A stretch of DNA of 64,000 nucleotides from Streptococcus salivarius (GCF_009738225.1 NZ_CP018188.1:62001-126000); one strand, 5' to 3'; counted from the first letter of the stretch, positions 19,402-29,292 are shown. A program made the numbers and translations. Notes: generated by a model not told the origin, from the letters alone.

Positions 19402-20385
19402 ATGTCAAAACAGAAAGATAAATATCTAGCACTTAGAAGGCAATTGCCAGAACTAATAGACGAGTATATGGCTTACCTTCAAGTAGATGTTGAAGAACCT
19501 TCTCCCAAAATGGTTGAACGTTTGTCTGTGATTCAGAAATTTTTAAATAGCTATGCAATTACGATTGATAAAGAGGGTGTCTCATTATCATTGACAGACT
19601 TAGAAAAATTACCACGAGAATTTGTTCAAAAATATTTGGCAAATTTACGTCTGAAGCCAGCGGGAAAAAGATTTATTCTCTATACTTTAGCAGGATTTTG
19701 GAATTATCTTACGAATACCTCTTTTACAATTGAGAGAGGTATGCCGTTGTTTTATCGTAACGTGTTTAATGAATGGAAGATAGTTTATAAAGAGAGTTAC
19801 CACAACATAATATATTCCAAATCAAAGAAGAAGACTATTTTGTATACGCAGCAAGAGCTTGAAGGGCTACTTGATTTCATGGCAAACAGTTATGTTACAA
19901 CTCTACCAACTCAGAAAAAAGCTGATAATTGGGAAAAGGAGAAAGAGCGAAATATTGCTATATTTGCGATCATAATTGGTACTGGAGCAAGTACTCAAGA
20001 AGTTGTTAACTTGACAGTTAGGGATATTGATCTGCGTAAAAAAGGAATTTGGGTTGTTAGGAACAACGAGAAACAGTTTATCCGTTTTCTTCCTTTCACC
20101 ATTCCTTACATAGCTCCATTTGTTAAGGAACGACGTGGACGCTGGGACTTAGACCCTTCTATACCGTCATTATTTTTAACCATGTTGAAAAAGCCTATGG
20201 GGAGAAATACAATAGGTCATCTAGCAAAGAACATTGGACATGCTTATGGTAAGGTAATCACTCCTAGTATTTTAAAAGACAGCCACGCCTCTATTGTTTA
20301 TAAAGAGACAGGTGATATTAAGAAAGTTGCTGAAATTCAAGGATATAGTTTAGATAAGAATCACCTTATAAGATTTATTGATTGA
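19402..20385 (+). CDS. XerS-like tyrosine recombinase fold lacking catalytic residues
   Basis: A 327-aa protein that aligns by eye with streptococcal XerS along its length, including FYRNV (near residue 117) and KERNIAIFAIIIGTGAS...VVNLTVRDIDL (around 180-210). The catalytic set is gone: where XerS has GVRLSE this has GASTQE (Arg lost), HKLRH is SILKD, LGH is QGY, and the nucleophile Tyr position is Ile. It should still fold and bind DNA but not cut. Start ATGTCAAAACAG after GAGGAGGGG. It lies just after rep, so a role in maintenance or copy control is possible. Confidence 0.75.
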   Translation: MSKQKDKYLALRRQLPELIDEYMAYLQVDVEEPSPKMVERLSVIQKFLNSYAITIDKEGVSLSLTDLEKLPREFVQKYLANLRLKPAGKRFILYTLAGFWNYLTNTSFTIERGMPLFYRNVFNEWKIVYKESYHNIIYSKSKKKTILYTQQELEGLLDFMANSYVTTLPTQKKADNWEKEKERNIAIFAIIIGTGASTQEVVNLTVRDIDLRKKGIWVVRNNEKQFIRFLPFTIPYIAPFVKERRGRWDLDPSIPSLFLTMLKKPMGRNTIGHLAKNIGHAYGKVITPSILKDSHASIVYKETGDIKKVAEIQGYSLDKNHLIRFID

Positions 20386-20414
20386 TAGTATGAACTTATC
20401 TCCAGATTAGTTAG

Positions 20415-20437
20415 AAGGCCACTTAAGGCCTTTTTTA
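20415..20437 (+). terminator. Terminator after the recombinase-like gene
   Basis: AAGGCC-ACTTAA-GGCCTT followed by TTTT. Confidence 0.75.
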
Positions 20438-20503
20438 TGTCACTGGGTTACGAATAGTGACTCCTAAGTCTATAATGAATTTATAGAGAATTATGGAGGT
20501 CTT

Positions 20504-21409
20504 ATGCTTAGAAAAAACAATGAAAAAAGAGGTTGTCTTGGCAGTCTGATTTGGATACCGATAGCTATTGTTGTTATGTTTTGTATAGCTGGATATGGTA
20601 TGTCCCAAGGAATTAATGTACCTGGTATTTTATCTAGTGGCTTTAATGTTATTAGTAAAGGAGAGCATGCCAATTCAAGTGATGTCGGAAAATTATTTGG
20701 GAAATTTATTCCCAAGTCAGAATCGTCGGAAACCGGGACCACTTCTTCTGAAAACAATGGAGTAAAATCAGATACTTTCAGTTATACTCCATTGCTTTTC
20801 GAAAACCATAAGCTAATGGTAAATGGAGATTTGGATAGCCTTGATAGAGCAACATATGGTCACATCAGACTAAAGTATTCAGATAAGCCACAAGATGATA
20901 GGGAAAGTAAAATTAATGTTGATCCAGTCGGCTGGCATAACTATCGTTTTAAGTACGAAGATGAGCACGGAAAAGTCAAAAAAGCTTATCTGATGAATCG
21001 TGGGCATCTTATTGGTTATCAGTTTTCTGGATTAAATTCTGAAATCAAGAATCTAGTGCCAATGACACGCTATTTGAATGCTGGAACGATGTCTGATAGT
21101 AAAACGGATGCTAATAATCCAAACGGTATGCTATACTACGAAAATGCACTAGCCAAATGGTTGAAGAAAAACCAAAATATGTACTTAGATTATTGTGTTG
21201 TTGCAAACTATACTGACAATGAGTTAGTACCTAGGACTGTAACGCTTTACTGGACATCCTTTGATGAAAATGGGACACAATATGGAGTTGAACTATCAGA
21301 AGCAGGATTAGCAACGAGTGATGGAAATGTGAGTTCGGTCACACTTCAGAATGTTTCAAAGAATGCTAACATTAACTATTTAGATGGTACAGCCACAAGT
21401 AATTCCTAA
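20504..21409 (+). CDS. DNA/RNA non-specific endonuclease, membrane-anchored or secreted
   Basis: A 301-aa protein with one N-terminal membrane segment (SLIWIPIAIVVMFCIAGYGM, residues 15-35) and a beta-beta-alpha-Me nuclease domain with MNRGHLIGYQFSG near residue 165 (catalytic His in RGH) followed by NLVPMTRYLNAG. This is the streptodornase/EndA family acting outside the membrane on extracellular DNA. The Asp usual in DRGH is Asn here, as also recalled for some streptococcal DNases. Ribosome site GGAGG, ATGCTTAG. It forms its own transcription unit. Whether it serves DNA degradation, uptake or competition cannot be told. Confidence 0.85.
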   Translation: MLRKNNEKRGCLGSLIWIPIAIVVMFCIAGYGMSQGINVPGILSSGFNVISKGEHANSSDVGKLFGKFIPKSESSETGTTSSENNGVKSDTFSYTPLLFENHKLMVNGDLDSLDRATYGHIRLKYSDKPQDDRESKINVDPVGWHNYRFKYEDEHGKVKKAYLMNRGHLIGYQFSGLNSEIKNLVPMTRYLNAGTMSDSKTDANNPNGMLYYENALAKWLKKNQNMYLDYCVVANYTDNELVPRTVTLYWTSFDENGTQYGVELSEAGLATSDGNVSSVTLQNVSKNANINYLDGTATSNS

Positions 21410-21466
21410 CATTGACTATAGAATGTTTTATGCTACAATAATAATCAGCGTAAGCGTTTGGACACT

Positions 21467-21496
21467 AAGAGGAAGGGGCTATTGCCTCTTTTTTGT
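21467..21496 (+). terminator. Terminator after the nuclease gene
   Basis: AAGAGG ... CCTCTT with a T-run (CCTCTTTTTTG), 58 nt after the nuclease stop. Confidence 0.55.
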
Positions 21497-21544
21497 TCAT
21501 ATTTTGAAATTTGGTTACTAAAGTAAGGGAGGAACATAGTATTG

Positions 21545-22550
21545 GTTTGTCGCCTGTTCAAGAGAATTAAGGGAAGTACCTTAATTCTTCATTATCAATA
21601 TAATCTAAATATTATTGTTTTAAATAGATGCTAAAAATAGGAGATGTGGTTTGATTGAACCATATCTTTTTGTTGTCCTTTGTAACAAATATCTACCCCG
21701 ATATTGGTTTTGTAAAAAACATATATGTTTAGAATAATAGAAAATTTCGGAAAAACAATTTTCTAATCTGATGATAATACTATGTGTATTATATGCGAAT
21801 AAAATATGATAAATTGCTAGTAATGACAATTTTTTAACTATTTATGATTTATAACAATTTGATAGATATAGTCATGTTGAACTCTTCTGCATAGGGAAGA
21901 GTTATGAAAAAGACTAGGAGATATTATTATGAAATATAGTTTTTATCAAGTTGCTCAACGTTTCTCAATTCGTATGTATTCTTTTGGTGCTGCTTCTGTG
22001 ATTTTAGGTTTTTTCCTACTTTCTGGTGTACAGACTGCTCATGCTGATGAGAAAGTGGCTGTTTCTGAATCAACTACAAGTATTACTAGTGATAATGGAG
22101 TTGTATCAGATAAAGTAACTTCTTCAAATGCTGAGATTGTTCTTTCTGAAGCTACTGTTTCAATTCCCAAGGAAAGTTTGGTACCAAGCTGACAGACAAA
22201 GTGATGGTAGCTACAAGGTTCGCATCAATGTTAGAGACCATAGGGCTGAAGCGGGCGAATACATTGTCCATCTCTATTATGTTCAAGACGGTAAGATGAT
22301 AGGTATCGGAGGCACTAGTACAACTGTTCCAGTACAAAATGCAACCCGCCACAACCTTCCATCTTTAGGTTCATATACCTTTACAGATCGTACTGGTATT
22401 AAGACTCAACCTTTGGTAGCCAACCCAGATGTTAGCTACTACGATGCTGGTAAGTCAGTAAACTATGACAAGGTCCTAACAGCTGATGACCACACCTGGT
22501 TGTCTTATGTAACCTATAGTGGTGCAAGACGCTATGTGGATATTTCTTAA
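21545..22550 (+). pseudogene. Decayed duplicate of the kinase tail and CHAP hydrolase gene
   Basis: 21545-21652 aligns with the last 108 nt of the histidine kinase gene (24717-24824), including GGGAAGTACC and the end GAAGATGTGGTTTGA-like. The following spacer and the start at 21929 match the region before 25105. The hydrolase copy keeps a signal sequence (FSIRMYSFGAASVILG, a YSIRK motif with Met for Lys) and about 86 residues. It then jumps near 22185, in a different frame, to a C-terminal Bsp-like and SH3b part (WYQADRQSDGSYKV ... YSGARRYVDIS). The CHAP domain is deleted. Broken remnant of a second locus copy. Confidence 0.8.
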
Positions 22551-22556
22551 GAGTTG

Positions 22557-22590
22557 TAACATCACACTCTTTTGAGGGTGGTGTTTTTTG
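22557..22590 (+). terminator. Terminator after the pseudogene
   Basis: CATCACACTC-TTTT-GAGGGTGGTG stem followed by TTTTTT. It now insulates the two-component system from upstream transcription. Confidence 0.7.
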
Positions 22591-22773
22591 GTGGGGTGAA
22601 GGAAAAAATATTATCATTTTAATGATATGTTCTCTTGTTAAAAATGTAATATTTTTGTAAAATAAATTAAAAGACAGATATCTCTCATTTTAGATGGAGT
22701 AAGATTAAATTTTTTATGGAGTAGAGATATCTACCTATAGTGATTTTTATTACAATTCTGAAGGAGTTAAGGT

Positions 22774-23508
22774 ATGCTTAACATCTATGTTTTAGAGGAT
22801 CATATTATCCAACAAAATCGTATTGAAGAGGTTATTCATACGATTCTTAAGAAAAATAACATTAAAGTAGGGGACTTTGAGGTTTTTGACAAACCTAATC
22901 AACTGTTAGAGTCTATTGCCGAGAGAGGATCTCATCAGCTCTTTTTCTTGGACATTCAAATTAAAGATGATACTAAAAAAGGTTTGGAAGTGGCTAAGCA
23001 GATTCGCAAGAATGATCCCTATGCCAATATTGTTTTCTTCACGACCCATTCAGAGTATCTGCCCTTGACTTTTCAATACCAACTGGCAGCTCTAGACTTT
23101 ATTGATAAGTCTTTGGAGGGAGAGGATTTTCAAAAGCGTGTGGAAAGTATTATCTTATTAACCTGCAAGAAGATACAGAGTCAGAGTCCAGAAGATGCTT
23201 TTCGGATTGAGAATGTTAAGACCGTTATTCAGGTTCCCTTTCATGATATCTTGTACTTTGAGACGTCAGATATCGTTCACAAGGTTATCCTTTATACTAA
23301 AGAGGAGCAGATTGAGTTTTATGGCAGTCTCTCTCAAATTGAAAAGAGTGACCCTAGACTGTTTAAATGCCACAAATCTTTCCTTATCAATCCAGAAAAT
23401 ATCACCAAATTAGATAAAAGTACGGGGACGGTCTATTTTGAAAATGGTGGTATCTGTTATGTTTCAAAGTTGAAACTAAAGAAATTGCTTGAGAGAATTA
23501 GCCTATGA
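22774..23508 (+). CDS. LytTR-family response regulator
   Basis: A 244-aa protein with a receiver domain (MLNIYVLEDHIIQQNRIEEV; phospho-acceptor in FFLDIQIKDD near residue 60; conserved Lys in FIDKS) and a C-terminal LytTR DNA-binding domain (VPFHDILYFETSDIVHKVIL ... KCHKSFLINPENI). It belongs with AgrA/ComE/BlpR regulators of peptide quorum sensing. It overlaps the kinase gene by 4 nt. The likely target is the hydrolase gene downstream. Ribosome site GAAGGAG. Confidence 0.9.
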   Translation: MLNIYVLEDHIIQQNRIEEVIHTILKKNNIKVGDFEVFDKPNQLLESIAERGSHQLFFLDIQIKDDTKKGLEVAKQIRKNDPYANIVFFTTHSEYLPLTFQYQLAALDFIDKSLEGEDFQKRVESIILLTCKKIQSQSPEDAFRIENVKTVIQVPFHDILYFETSDIVHKVILYTKEEQIEFYGSLSQIEKSDPRLFKCHKSFLINPENITKLDKSTGTVYFENGGICYVSKLKLKKLLERISL

Positions 23509-24824
23509 TAGCAATCAATTTTGTGTTGGATAATCTCGACTTTTTAGTGGAGATTATCCTCTTTATTCTCATTTATCAATACATTACCTCCGAGAAGATA
23601 AAGCTAAGATGGTATATCATCATCCCCTTGATTATCCGATTTTTATTTGTGCTTTCTCCAGCTCTATCCTATGTTTTAGGGCATGCCTTCTTGGTTGTTT
23701 ATTCCCTCTACAGAAATCGTTATGGCAATAGGTTATTAGATATTTTCTATGGCTTGTTTCCAATCGTCATAGAAAGTCTTGTTCACAATCTTATTATTTA
23801 TGGGATTGCCTTAGTTATCAATCGTCATTATCTGATTGTACTTAACCATTTTCATTTAAATCTTGTCATTGGGTTGTTGGTCTTTCCCGTATTTTGGTTA
23901 ATCATTAAGACCTTAAAAGTGAATTTCAAAGCGTTGAACTATGGTTTTAGAAAGTCATTTTCAAAGTACTTTTTATTGCTTATAGATATATCAATGTTAT
24001 CTTATGCCCCGCTTCTCCAATATATTACCTTTTTTGTGCAACAGAGCCCTGGAGGAAGAGATTGGCATGTTTACCTGGTGGTGACCTATGCTTTACTCTT
24101 TCTTGCGACCCTTGTTTATATCAATGCGACCTTCAGCGAAAGACTCAAAGAAGAAGTCCTTCTCCAAAAAGATAAGCAAATGAGTGATTTGGCTCATTAT
24201 AGTCAACAAATCGAACAACTCTATACGGATCTTCGTCGCTTCAGGCACGATTACCTAAATGTTTTGTCTAGTATAAAATACGGCATTGACTCCAAGGATA
24301 TGGCTATTATTTCCGATATCTACGATAACATTCTTGAAAAAACAAAGACTCAGATTGAGGGAAAACAGTACGAAATTGCCAACTTGATTAATATTAAAGA
24401 TGAAGCTGTTAAAGGTGTCTTGGCTAGTAAAATCTTGGAAGCACAAGGTCAGTCCATTACCATTCACCTTGAGGTCAGTGATATCTTTGAAGTATCGAGG
24501 ATGGAATTGTTGGATTTCATAACAGTGCTGTCCATTTTTTTGGATAATGCTATTGAAGCTAGTCTGGATAGCAGTACTAAAGAAGTAAACATTGCTCTTA
24601 TCAGTGGAGAGACAAAGGTAGTAATAGTAGAGAATACCATTGCTCAAGAATCTATCAATACAGTCGGTATCTTTAAACTTGGTCGCTCAAGTAAAGGAGA
24701 AGGACGTGGTATAGGTCTGTCCACTGTTCGAGAGATTTTAGGGAAGTACCCTAATTGTTCTTTGTCAACACAATCTAAAGACTATCGTTTTAAACAGACA
24801 CTAAAAATAGAAGATGTGGTTTGA
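23505..24824 (+). CDS. HPK10-type sensor histidine kinase
   Basis: A 439-aa protein with several N-terminal membrane segments (residues 1-205), a dimerisation helix with phospho-acceptor His in RRFRHDYLNVLSSIK (near 248), and a GHKL ATPase domain (LDNAIEAS N-box, GRGIGLSTV G-box). AgrC/ComD/BlpH-type kinases sense secreted peptides. No pheromone precursor gene was seen beside it, so the signal may be host- or neighbour-encoded. The tail of this gene is the part duplicated at 21545. Confidence 0.9.
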   Translation: MIAINFVLDNLDFLVEIILFILIYQYITSEKIKLRWYIIIPLIIRFLFVLSPALSYVLGHAFLVVYSLYRNRYGNRLLDIFYGLFPIVIESLVHNLIIYGIALVINRHYLIVLNHFHLNLVIGLLVFPVFWLIIKTLKVNFKALNYGFRKSFSKYFLLLIDISMLSYAPLLQYITFFVQQSPGGRDWHVYLVVTYALLFLATLVYINATFSERLKEEVLLQKDKQMSDLAHYSQQIEQLYTDLRRFRHDYLNVLSSIKYGIDSKDMAIISDIYDNILEKTKTQIEGKQYEIANLINIKDEAVKGVLASKILEAQGQSITIHLEVSDIFEVSRMELLDFITVLSIFLDNAIEASLDSSTKEVNIALISGETKVVIVENTIAQESINTVGIFKLGRSSKGEGRGIGLSTVREILGKYPNCSLSTQSKDYRFKQTLKIEDVV

Positions 24825-25001
24825 TTGAACCGCATCTTTTTTTGTCCTTTGAAAACAAGTACCTGATCCTATATTTGTTTATTTAAATATATATATATAT
24901 ATCCAGAATACTTGCAAAGTTTCCAAAAAACTGACTTTCTAATCTCAATGAAAGAAATATTTATATTTTGTGTGAATAAATATAATAAATTTGTAATAGT
25001 G

Positions 25002-25060
25002 ACAATTTTTAGACTTTTTGCGATTTATATTAATTTGATAGTCATAGTCGTGCTATACTT
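25002..25060 (+). promoter_or_regulatory. Candidate LytTR-responsive promoter of the hydrolase gene
   Basis: Two related boxes, ACAATTTTTAG (25002) and TTAATTTGATAG (25030), lie 28 bp apart. The second ends 12 bp before an extended -10 (TGCTATACT). The pseudogene copy keeps the same spacing (ACAATTTTTTA / ACAATTTGATAG). The spacing differs from the usual 21-22 bp of ComE/AgrA sites, so this is tentative. Confidence 0.4.
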
Positions 25061-25104
25061 TTTTGCATAGGAGAGAGTTATGAAAAAGACTAGGAGATAT
25101 TATT

Positions 25105-26946
25105 ATGAAATTTAGTTTTTATCAAGTTGCTCAACGTTTCTCAATTCGTAAGTATTCTTTTGGTGCTGCTTCTGTGCTTTTAGGGGTTTTCCTACTTTCT
25201 GGTGTACAGACTGCTCATGCTGATGAGAAAGTGGCTGTTTCTGAATCAACTACAAATATTACTAGCGATAATGGAGTTGTATCAGATAAAGTAACTTCTT
25301 CAAACGCTGAGATTGTTCTTTCTGAAGCTACTGTTTCAGTTCCAAAGGAAAGTTTGGCACCTGCAGAAGCACCCTCAAGTGCTGTGACACCAGAAAAGAC
25401 AAGTGAGAGCTCTAAGCATGTTGAAACAGTTACTGCGGATGAAACTCACAAAGTTGAAAATACTTCAGAACCAATATCAACAGTAGAAGAAAAGGTTAAC
25501 GTAGCGACAAATACTGATAAGGTATCTGATAAAAAAGTTACTACTCCAAACATTCCAAATGAGCCAAATAAAAAAATTGAGTCGGAGGTACATGAAGATA
25601 AGGAGACTGAAAAAGCAACTGTAACAGAGAAAATTTCTGAACCAAAAGTTCCTGAAATTATAACAGATAATAACTCATCAACACCAAGCACTGGTTATTC
25701 GAGGTTATTTAGTGTTGGAAATATTAGACGACCTTTGTCTAATAATTCTAGAATCGGTGATGACTATCCAGTGGCTTGGCGTAATAATCCGGAGGAATGG
25801 GATAGCTGGGGTTATGCAACTGCTTATTGTACTTCCTTTGTTGCTAATAGACTCTACCAAGTTAATAAATTGGATACACCTAGAGGTTTAGGTCATGCTA
25901 GACAATGGGGTGGAAATGCAAGAAGTATGGGATATAGAGTTGATAATATTCCTACTAGAGGCTCTGTAGCATATTTGGACGATGGTCTTTATGGTCACGT
26001 TGCTTGGGTGTCAGCCGTCAAAGGTGATAATGTAGAAATCGAGGAGTATAACTATGGGTCAACCTATCGGTTCCGTTATCATAGTCGTGTGGTTCCCAAA
26101 AATTCATTCACTGGTTACATCCACTTTAAAGATTTAAAAAGTAGCAATACAAGTATCCCTGATACTCCAACACCAACAGATAATACAGGAAGTAATTTAG
26201 CTTCTTCAGGATTTTATCAATTTACAGAGAGAGTAAGCATTAAAGCTGAACCAAAAATGTCTGCCCCAGAACTTGCCTATTATGAAGCAGGAAATACTGT
26301 CAATTATGATAAAACACTCCAAGCAGACGGTTATGTCTGGATTTCTTATCTATCATATGCAGGAAACCGTCGCTATATTCCAGTACAAAAACTTTCAACG
26401 GAGGTAAAACCAGAGGTTAAAGGAACCATTAATGTTTTAAATAAGAATGACCAGTCAGGTACCTTTGATGTTGTGATTTCAAATGTTTCAAGTAATGTTG
26501 GACTAAAAGAAGTTCAAGTTCCAATCTGGTCAGCAAAAAATGGGCAAGATGATTTGAAATGGTATAAAGCTGTTAAACAATCTGATGGTACCTATAAGAC
26601 TTCTGTAAAAATCAGTGATCATAAGAATGACAGAGGAGAATATCTTATCCATCTCTATTATGTTACTGATAGTGGTAAACAAATTGGTGTAGGTGGGACA
26701 ACGACAACTGTAGAAAGTGCTTCAACTACATCTAATCCTTCTAAACCATCAATTCCTAATAGTGGTGTTTATACTTTCAAAGGCCATGCAAGTATCAAAG
26801 CAGAACCAAAGATTTCTGCACCTGAGTTGGCATATTATGATGCTGGAAATACAGTAAATTATGATACCCTTATTCAGGCAGATGGTCACTATTGGATTTC
26901 TTACTTATCATATTCAGGTGCTCGTCGTTATATTGCGATTAACTAA
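25105..26946 (+). CDS. Secreted CHAP-domain murein hydrolase with YSIRK signal
   Basis: The 613-aa product has a YSIRK signal (FSIRKYSFGAASVLLG) cleaved near AHADE and a Thr/Ser/Glu-rich linker (residues 45-205). A CHAP domain follows at about 215-345 (Cys in TAYCTSFVANRL, His in YGHVAWVSAV), then an SH3b-like repeat, a GBS Bsp-like domain and a second SH3b-like repeat (SIKAEPKMSAPELAYY and SIKAEPKISAPELAYY). There is no LPxTG anchor, so the SH3 repeats probably bind the wall. It is a peptidoglycan amidase/endopeptidase, possibly a fratricin-like lysin controlled by the upstream two-component system. Confidence 0.9.
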   Translation: MKFSFYQVAQRFSIRKYSFGAASVLLGVFLLSGVQTAHADEKVAVSESTTNITSDNGVVSDKVTSSNAEIVLSEATVSVPKESLAPAEAPSSAVTPEKTSESSKHVETVTADETHKVENTSEPISTVEEKVNVATNTDKVSDKKVTTPNIPNEPNKKIESEVHEDKETEKATVTEKISEPKVPEIITDNNSSTPSTGYSRLFSVGNIRRPLSNNSRIGDDYPVAWRNNPEEWDSWGYATAYCTSFVANRLYQVNKLDTPRGLGHARQWGGNARSMGYRVDNIPTRGSVAYLDDGLYGHVAWVSAVKGDNVEIEEYNYGSTYRFRYHSRVVPKNSFTGYIHFKDLKSSNTSIPDTPTPTDNTGSNLASSGFYQFTERVSIKAEPKMSAPELAYYEAGNTVNYDKTLQADGYVWISYLSYAGNRRYIPVQKLSTEVKPEVKGTINVLNKNDQSGTFDVVISNVSSNVGLKEVQVPIWSAKNGQDDLKWYKAVKQSDGTYKTSVKISDHKNDRGEYLIHLYYVTDSGKQIGVGGTTTTVESASTTSNPSKPSIPNSGVYTFKGHASIKAEPKISAPELAYYDAGNTVNYDTLIQADGHYWISYLSYSGARRYIAIN

Positions 26947-27078
26947 GTTTTAAAGGCTATCCAATTTTAGAAGATGGCAGAAAAATATTTCTATATTATT
27001 TTATGTAACGGTATTGAAATATAGAAATAAAAATGTTATATTTACAACGTAAAAAATTTATTAAAAGGAACATAAATT

Positions 27079-27732
27079 ATGAAAACTACAAGTAAGCTTA
27101 TTGGTTCATTCTTGGCTCTCATTATTGTTATTCTTGCCATCTTCCTTGTGACTAAGTTTAACAGCCATGAATCTGCACGTGTTAGTACAAGTAGCAGCCA
27201 AACTAAAATTGTTAAGAAATCATCTATAAGCTCAAGTAAATCTACTAAGAACGATAAGAAAAATTCAAACCCGCATGTAAAAAATGAAGACACAAAAGAT
27301 GAAACAGTTGAGGTTAGTGAGTCTTCTGTTGCCAAAGATTCTCCAACTAAATACACTGATGAAACGGTCTTATCTTCAGGAGGAGTTGCTGAGCCTACAA
27401 AAGAAAAAACAGGAGAAGAAACACAATCATCATCATCGTTTAATGGGAAGCAACTAAGTTCAGGTGATTATAGTTCAATCGCTGGTACTTGGACAAACTC
27501 TCGAGGAGAATTTGTCACAATTTCACCAGATGGCACAGTACAAAATGGGAGTGGTTATACTTATCATCTCTATTCTGTACATTTAAATAATGGAAATTTT
27601 TCAGGAACAATTGCTTCTGATATTGATAGCGCAGCTTTTTGGGCTATTCCTGGAACTAGTAATGGCGATTCAGACCATCTTGTTATTGGTCAAAGTGAGG
27701 ATGCAGAAAATTATCCATTTTATCGTAATTAA
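27079..27732 (+). CDS. Membrane-anchored Ser/Lys-rich protein with C-terminal DUF6287-like domain
   Basis: A 217-aa protein with an N-terminal membrane segment (LIGSFLALIIVILAIFLVTK), a low-complexity Ser/Thr/Lys/Glu linker (residues 35-120) and a compact C-terminal domain (SSIAGTWTNSRGEFVTISPD ... DHLVIGQSEDAENYPFYRN) resembling streptococcal lipoproteins annotated DUF6287. The Cys of a lipobox is absent, so it is probably an uncleaved anchor. It lies after the hydrolase gene with its own ribosome site (AAAAGGAAC). Function unknown. Confidence 0.65.
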   Translation: MKTTSKLIGSFLALIIVILAIFLVTKFNSHESARVSTSSSQTKIVKKSSISSSKSTKNDKKNSNPHVKNEDTKDETVEVSESSVAKDSPTKYTDETVLSSGGVAEPTKEKTGEETQSSSSFNGKQLSSGDYSSIAGTWTNSRGEFVTISPDGTVQNGSGYTYHLYSVHLNNGNFSGTIASDIDSAAFWAIPGTSNGDSDHLVIGQSEDAENYPFYRN

Positions 27733-28215
27733 CATGAAAAAAGATTGCTATTTATTTAGTAATCTTTTTACTTTTGCTTTTATTGGAAAAACAACGAAAA
27801 TGTAAGTATAAGTTGGTCATTTTTTCGATTATTACGAAAATCGGACAGAGAGAAATAAAAATATGAAACGAGAAAAATCTTTATCCTCAATTTGTCAATT
27901 CGAGTGAAACAAGGTCGTTTCTCTGATTAAGTGAGAATCTTTTAAACTGTTTTTTTGAGGTTTGATAGCTCGTATTCGTCGTAAACGGTTGTAATCTTCA
28001 TACCAGGAGAGGTTTGCAAAAAAGAAGAGAATCTCATTCAAAACCAGTATGAAGTGTCCTAACCAATGGAAAAGTGTTATACGGCCATGCCAGAATTTTC
28101 CATACCAACAAGGAGTAAGAAAACTCTCTCTGTTGCTAGTATACTGACCCCAAAAAGTTAGAAATTTAAATAGTTTATTTATGACGAAGTTTTTAGTAAT
28201 GATAAATTGGAAGAA
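27733..28215. other. Non-coding debris
   Basis: No convincing gene. The words ACTGACCCCAAAAAGTTAG at 28143 resemble the terminal repeat of IS3-family elements. An open frame on the minus strand (27895-28227) crosses it and is not supported. Confidence 0.4.
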
Positions 28216-28903
28216 TAAGTGCAACACTTACTTGAACTCATCCTCTAGAGCTTCATAAGCAGTTCAATAAGCTAAACATTTTCGTGGTCTGTGATTGATA
28301 TCATATAAGGCCTTGTTCAAAGCATCATCAGAGATAGCGGCTAAATCTGTTTTCTTTGGGAAATATTCTCTTAGTAAGCCACTTGCGTTTTCATTGCTTC
28401 CTTTCTGCTAGGATGAATAGGCGTCCGCAAAGAAAAAAGAAATTCCTAAATTCTCTACCAGAGGATAGCAGACAAACTCTTTTCCCCTGTCTGAAGTGAA
28501 GGTTTTAAAAGTTACATTGGCTTTTGTTCAAGCTGATAGTGGCCATAAATCCGTTCAGGCAATCAGGAGGATTTTAAACTGTTCTCAATTTCCTTTTTCA
28601 ACTTTGGTGTCAAACAAGACTTCTGACCTTTTTGCTTAACCCTACGTTTGTACTGTTCCTGTGTTAAGACTGCGGAATAACCATTTTGGCATCGTCTTAA
28701 TTCTCTTGAAATGGTAGACTTATGGACGTCAAGTTTACTTGCAATTTGGCAAGGTTTCAAACCTAATTTTAGGTAGGTTTCTATCTTTATTCGGTCGGTT
28801 ATGGTAAGCTGGGAACAGCTCATAGTTTTTCCTCGGGTTCTGTTTGTGTGGTTACTTACAGTTTACATCAATGAAACGCTATGAGTTTTTTGTTGCACTA
28901 TAT
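28216..28903 (-). mobile_element. IS30-family element remnant
   Basis: The minus strand encodes at 28563-28823 a typical IS30 transposase N-terminus (LTITDRIKIETYLKLGLKPC ... HKSTISRELRR, helix-turn-helix). After a stop, out-of-frame pieces of the C-terminus follow (NENASGLLREYFPK and NHRPRKCLAY). The middle is missing. Ends near 28220 (AGTGCAAC) and 28895 (GTTGCACT) are inverted. It is short for a full IS30 element and clearly inactive. Confidence 0.75.
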
Positions 28904-29264
28904 TTTACAATTTATCATTTTAAAAATAAATTCAGTTGAAATTTTCTCTGTAATTTCATTATTTCAAGTTCTATTTTGCTATCTTATAAAAATATTAATA
29001 CTAATCCAACGAATAATCCATGACCCCTTGATTATCATTCACAAACTTTTATATAAACCACATGTGAATGTATTTTCCAAAAGTAGTTTATGTCTATTAC
29101 AATTAAAGAATATATGTCGATTAGAATTTATCTTATTAATGCCTGTTTTGAACTTTTAAAGAAGTGATAACAATGAATATTCCATTTTTAAGGTTTGAAA
29201 CTAACTATTGACTCATGTAATAGGATTTATCGATTTTATTCTAATATTTTGGGGCTCTCTAGCC
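28904..29264. other. AT-rich gap with no gene
   Basis: No ORF with a ribosome site or family match is visible here. The stretch ends at the promoter of the transfer region. Confidence 0.5.
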
Positions 29265-29292
29265 TTGCATTGATATCAAAAATCTATATAAT
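29265..29292 (+). promoter_or_regulatory. Promoter of the transfer region
   Basis: TTGCAT (29265-29270), 16-bp spacer, TATAAT (29287-29292). It lies inside the longer possible frame starting at 29195, which argues for the later start of the next gene. Confidence 0.75.

Noticed and set aside
19402..20385. Active XerS or integrase
   Set aside because: The catalytic Arg, His, Arg, His and Tyr positions are all substituted.
27895..28227. 110-aa minus-strand ORF
   Set aside because: No ribosome site, crosses an IS-end-like sequence, and the protein has no recognisable family. Treated as debris.
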